This document shows, one piece after another, positions 15,021 through 17,449 of a stretch of 17,449 bases of DNA. A program made the position numbers and the translations under genes. How positions within the stretch are numbered: position 1 is the first letter of the stretch; every line of letters starts with the position of its first letter. Origin of the DNA: Nitrososphaerales archaeon TH5894 (lineage in GTDB: Archaea > Thermoproteota > Nitrososphaeria > Nitrososphaerales > Nitrososphaeraceae); the NCBI GenBank assembly GCA_014523485.1, contig JAATVK010000045.1, positions 1 to 17,449 of the forward strand, in the 5' to 3' direction. The notes beneath the pieces were generated by a model, which was given only the letters and a program-made list of their open reading frames with translations, was not told where the DNA came from and ran no database searches.

Positions 15021-15078
15021 ATTTGTCATAGACTAGATACAATCCATTCCTGCCAATAGCCATTAGGATATGACAAAT
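15021..15078 (-). repeat. CATAGCCT/AGTCTATG hairpin element, copy 6, directly after corA
   Basis: ATTTGTCATA (15021-15030) pairs perfectly with TATGACAAAT (15069-15078), and four more pairs follow inside after a two-by-two internal loop. The minus-strand order is GTCATATCCT, AGGAATGG, then TATCTAGTCTATGAC. It begins only 8-9 bases beyond the corA stop, so it would form in the 3' end of that mRNA. No T-run follows, so it is not a simple terminator. Confidence 0.65.
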
Positions 15079-15086
15079 ATAACAAC

Positions 15087-16259
15087 TTAAATCCATCTTT
15101 TTCTTTTAAAATATAGAATCATTCCTCCTCCAAGAGCTGCTATCAATCCTAACGCATAATAATATCCGTATTCAGACGTTATTTCTGGCATAAATTTAAA
15201 ATTCATTCCATAAATTCCAGTAATGAGTGTCAATGGTAACACAATAGTTGCAATGACTGTCAATGTTCTAATTGTTTCATTCAAATTGGCACTTAAAGAA
15301 GTATTATAGGTTTCTCTCAAACTAATTACTCTCTGATGCATATTTTCGATATCATTTCTTAAGTAGATGATTCTATCATTTATGTAACGCATCTGTCTTA
15401 TTGAGTCAGGATCAAGAAAAGGAGTAGTAGTTGAAGATTGTTTATCCCTTTTTATTGGTAAAGTATCAGAAACAGAATAGTGTTCAAAGATTTCCTTACT
15501 GTTATTACTTACAATATTATGTCTGTTGACAAAATCTTGAACTGCTCGAGACATCATCCCCAATGTACGATCTATAAAACTAATCTTTTTTCTAAGAAAT
15601 AGAATTTTGGATAATTGAAATTTATTATTTTTAGAGCTACTACTATTTTCATCTAAAATATCCTCCTCTGTTTGTTCAAGTTCTTTACTTATGTTATCAA
15701 TAATAGGAAAGTAACTTAATATCATTTCTTCTAATGCAAACCTAAAAATTAGCTCATTCTTTTTTAATATGTTTTTTTTACTACTATCCAAGTCTTCCTT
15801 ACTCATTGAAAAAGAAGTCAAAGTCGGCATAAGTGGGTTTGTTTGTTGTATAAGAGCCTTGACTTTTTTCTTTATATTTTCTTCAAAATGGTGATTATAA
15901 ACATTTAATGTTATTATCCATCTGTGTTCCAGATACATGTATAAATCATCTTCTAAAACCATCATTGACGATATTTTTTTATCATTTGTATTTCCACTTT
16001 CATCCATTTTATTTTCCTGATTTTCTGCAATTCCATCAATTATGGCAAAAATATATCGAGTATATTCTTCAATTTTGGATGGTTGAGTATGATGCAAAAC
16101 AGCTTCCACTGTTAATGGATGAAGCCCAAAAATACCTTGTAATGGAAATATATCCTCAATCTCGTTTGCATGAACCCACAAATATTCTTCTGACATCTTT
16201 TTCATTTCGTCTCTAATGGAGATTGCTTCATAGATGAGATTTACTGGTCTTATTGTCAT
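15087..16259 (-). CDS. corA: CorA-family divalent cation (Mg2+/Co2+) transporter
   Basis: I choose the ATG at 16257-16259 (390 residues, MTIRPVNLIYEAISIRDEMK). The longer TTG start at 16287-16289 would place its first ten codons over a TATA-like sequence (16278-16285). Residues 1 to about 325 are the cytoplasmic funnel, including EDIFPLQGIFGLHPLTVEAVL and a long helical stalk (about 240-330). The first membrane helix ends in the signature YGMN (GMN at about 351-353), which forms the CorA selectivity filter. A short loop with acidic residues (MPEITSEYGYYY) follows, then the second helix and a basic end KRKRWI. CorA works as a pentamer importing Mg2+ down its electrochemical gradient, gated by cytosolic Mg2+. 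The length is somewhat above the classic 316-350, owing to an insertion around 95-115 and 215-280. Hairpin copy 6 lies just past the stop. Confidence 0.93.
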   Translation of the reverse strand: MTIRPVNLIYEAISIRDEMKKMSEEYLWVHANEIEDIFPLQGIFGLHPLTVEAVLHHTQPSKIEEYTRYIFAIIDGIAENQENKMDESGNTNDKKISSMMVLEDDLYMYLEHRWIITLNVYNHHFEENIKKKVKALIQQTNPLMPTLTSFSMSKEDLDSSKKNILKKNELIFRFALEEMILSYFPIIDNISKELEQTEEDILDENSSSSKNNKFQLSKILFLRKKISFIDRTLGMMSRAVQDFVNRHNIVSNNSKEIFEHYSVSDTLPIKRDKQSSTTTPFLDPDSIRQMRYINDRIIYLRNDIENMHQRVISLRETYNTSLSANLNETIRTLTVIATIVLPLTLITGIYGMNFKFMPEITSEYGYYYALGLIAALGGGMILYFKRKRWI

Positions 16260-16344
16260 ATTATCAATGATGTATGATGATATAGTCAACTGAAGAGATT
16301 ATGCTCTAACATCAATAATAAACCAACTGCTCTTTATTCAATTA

Positions 16345-16805
16345 TTAGAAAATAGTTAACTAGGTTTAATCAGACTAATATAATAATATAAAGTTATTCT
16401 TATCTGGAATAAATTTTGTTTGTTTTTTTTACTTTCTTCTAAGATTTAGAATTTTGTAGTTTAATTCTATTAGAAAATTGAATTGCAGTTGTTGATATAA
16501 ATGAAGAATTATAATTAACATATCAAATATTAGGAATAGTCTGGCTATTTTTATTTCTCCAGCTTTAGAAAATGCCGTTCCTGATAAACATCAATAGAGG
16601 ATTAGTAATAAATTTTATCATGGAATAATTATTGTAAAATAGAAAAATAATATTGAGTAAAATTTTAACAATTATTTTATTATAGCCTTATCCAAGTACT
16701 AGAAAGAACTACAATTATAAACCAAAACTCAATTTGGATAAATCTGACTTCCATAAAAAGATTGTATTGAAATTTCTACAGCATCCACCCCCGAACCTAA
16801 TTAAA
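16345..16805 (-). pseudogene. trkH: Decayed second TrkH-like K+ transporter gene (C-terminal half)
   Basis: Minus-strand pieces align in order with the intact TrkH at 4683-6653, in shifting frames. At about 16790 a GGG segment after NIRQILIRF matches TMRNMIGGG. Next comes KFQYNL against KFKQLL, then a hydrophobic stretch FIQIEFWFIIVVL. At 16530-16581 GTAFSKAGEIKIARLFLI matches the family hallmark GTAFSTAGGIKIARLSLI. At 16475-16510 FISTTAIQFSNR matches LSISSTAIQFRK, then a stop precedes KKVKK. About 100 residues between the first and second blocks are missing. Multiple frameshifts and stops exclude a working product. The DNA over the hallmark is still clearly similar between the two genes. The ends are approximate, and only the part at 16450-16615 is certain. 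Confidence 0.75.
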
Positions 16806-17294
16806 ATTTGTCTAATATTCTACAATTATCTTACTTTTTTAAATAAGTTTCTATTAATAATAGCTATATACTATGTAGTAAAACCTTATACATGGAAGGC
16901 TCTAATCCAGAAAATCTTACTAGATTTTTAAATGAACCAAAGTGTCAAAGAATATAAATCATTTAATATAATTGTGACCTTTATTTATGTCAACTTATAA
17001 AATAATAGATTTTATTGTTGTTAAATCAAATTAATTGAATTAGTAGTTTAGATAGCTTATTTAATTACAAAAAGGCTATTACATTGCAAAATCGCTTTTT
17101 GAATCATTAATTATTTGAGTCAATATTTGGTTAATAATTTGATTGACATTCTACCTCTGGAGGCTTGAATTAAAATTTGTTTAATTACTTTTTGAACATT
17201 TGAAGGCTCTTCACTTCCTGAGTAATCTGAGATTTCGGTATTATGAGTTGCAGTTTAGCTATTTTTGGTTTAACGTATATCCAAATGCTTGTTG
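16806..17294. other. Region without intact gene, possible relic downstream of the repeat protein
   Basis: Bases 16806-17000 hold no clear gene; they may be further eroded TrkH sequence. From 17254 down to TGA at 17120 the minus strand has a 45-codon open frame (ISDYSGSEEPSNVQKVIKQI, then ASRGRMSIKLLTKY) that has no proper start. It lies just downstream of the Gln-rich repeat gene but in another frame, so it may be that gene's former C-terminal end. Confidence 0.4.
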
Positions 17295-17449
17295 TTATGG
17301 TTGTTTAGCTGGTTGTTGATCCACTTGTTTACCTGTATCTTGTTGTTGTTCAGTTTGGTTTACTTCATTACCAACACTTTGTTGTTCAGTTTGGTTTACT
17401 TCATTACCAACACTTTGTTGTTCAGTTTGGTTTACTTCATTACCAACAC
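17295..17449 (-). CDS. Partial: C-terminal end of a Gln/Asn-rich tandem-repeat protein
   Basis: The window edge cuts this gene; only its last 51 codons are present, ending at TAA 17295-17297. The protein shows three copies of the 12-residue unit VGNEVNQTEQQ(S/Q), followed by DTGKQVDQQPAKQP and the stop. The low-complexity Gln, Asn, Thr and Glu composition with N-x-T sequons resembles surface-exposed or secreted repeat proteins of this archaeal group, but the N-terminus, where a signal would be, is outside the window. The open frame, in-frame 36-bp repeat and proper stop make a real gene likely. No enzymatic role can be assigned. Confidence 0.65.
   Translation of the reverse strand, partial: VGNEVNQTEQQSVGNEVNQTEQQSVGNEVNQTEQQQDTGKQVDQQPAKQP
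17345..17449 (-). repeat. 36-bp perfect tandem repeat, at least three copies, running off the window
   Basis: A 33-base core (GTTGTTCAGTTTGG…CCAACAC on the plus strand) recurs identically at 17345-17377, 17381-17413 and 17417-17449. The period of 36 bp equals 12 codons. No base differs between the cores, so expansion is recent or ongoing. Confidence 0.95.

Larger units (their letters stand above)
14670..15086. other. Gap between converging genes
   Basis: This gap holds a likely 44-codon gene on the minus strand and hairpin element copy 6 (both listed separately). The left part, 14670-14790, is AT-rich with T-runs that could terminate transcription from either side. Nothing else was seen. Confidence 0.5.

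Noticed and set aside
16734..16931. Plus-strand open frame of 65 codons with TTG start
   Set aside because: It is largely antisense to the decayed TrkH gene and has no promoter or family.
17345..17449. Regular repeats that might be a CRISPR array
   Set aside because: The units are contiguous, with no unique spacers, and encode an in-frame 12-residue repeat.

Overview
The window reads as chromosomal DNA of an ammonia-oxidising archaeon of the Nitrososphaerota (Thaumarchaeota), most like the Nitrosocosmicus/Nitrososphaera branch. The basis is indirect. The DNA is very AT-rich, many starts have a TATA-like box about 25 bases upstream with little or no leader and no Shine-Dalgarno site, and small C2H2 zinc-finger proteins sit beside an archaeal-type dodecin, an Rv2258c-like methyltransferase and exported acidic low-complexity proteins. 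No rRNA, tRNA, CRISPR array or intact transposase was seen. Only about half of the window is coding, which is sparse for an archaeon.

Layout. 1-2.5 kb: a small anchored Pro/Tyr-rich protein, a decayed Dps ferritin-like gene, a two-finger zinc protein and an exported protein of unknown role. 2.5-6.7 kb: a tiny hyperacidic protein, an SAM-dependent methyltransferase and a CBS-TrkH potassium transporter. 6.7-9.4 kb: dodecin, a secreted RTX-type calcium-binding repeat protein, and an MgtC-like membrane protein. 9.4-13.9 kb: a gene-poor stretch holding only a one-finger zinc protein, a small membrane protein and a zinc-ribbon protein, plus hairpin repeats and possible gene relics. 13.9-17.4 kb: an exported protein, a likely 44-residue small protein, CorA, a decayed second TrkH gene and the C-terminal end of a Gln/Asn-rich tandem-repeat protein cut by the window edge.

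Genes with assignable roles concern ion handling and stress: K+ uptake (TrkH), Mg2+ uptake (CorA), an MgtC-like protein, flavin storage (dodecin), extracellular Ca2+ binding (RTX) and a lost iron-storage/DNA-protection gene (Dps). There is no clear multi-gene operon; most genes appear to have their own promoter.

The most unusual signal is a family of short (about 43-61 bp) imperfect hairpin elements scattered through the gaps from 10.4 to 15.1 kb. Read on the minus strand they share a 5' arm close to GYCATAGCCT, an internal GGAAT-like box and a 3' arm close to AGTCTATGRC. I do not recognise them as a described family. The second theme is gene erosion: Dps and a second TrkH survive only as frameshifted, stop-ridden remains that can still be read by homology, the second against the intact TrkH in this same window.
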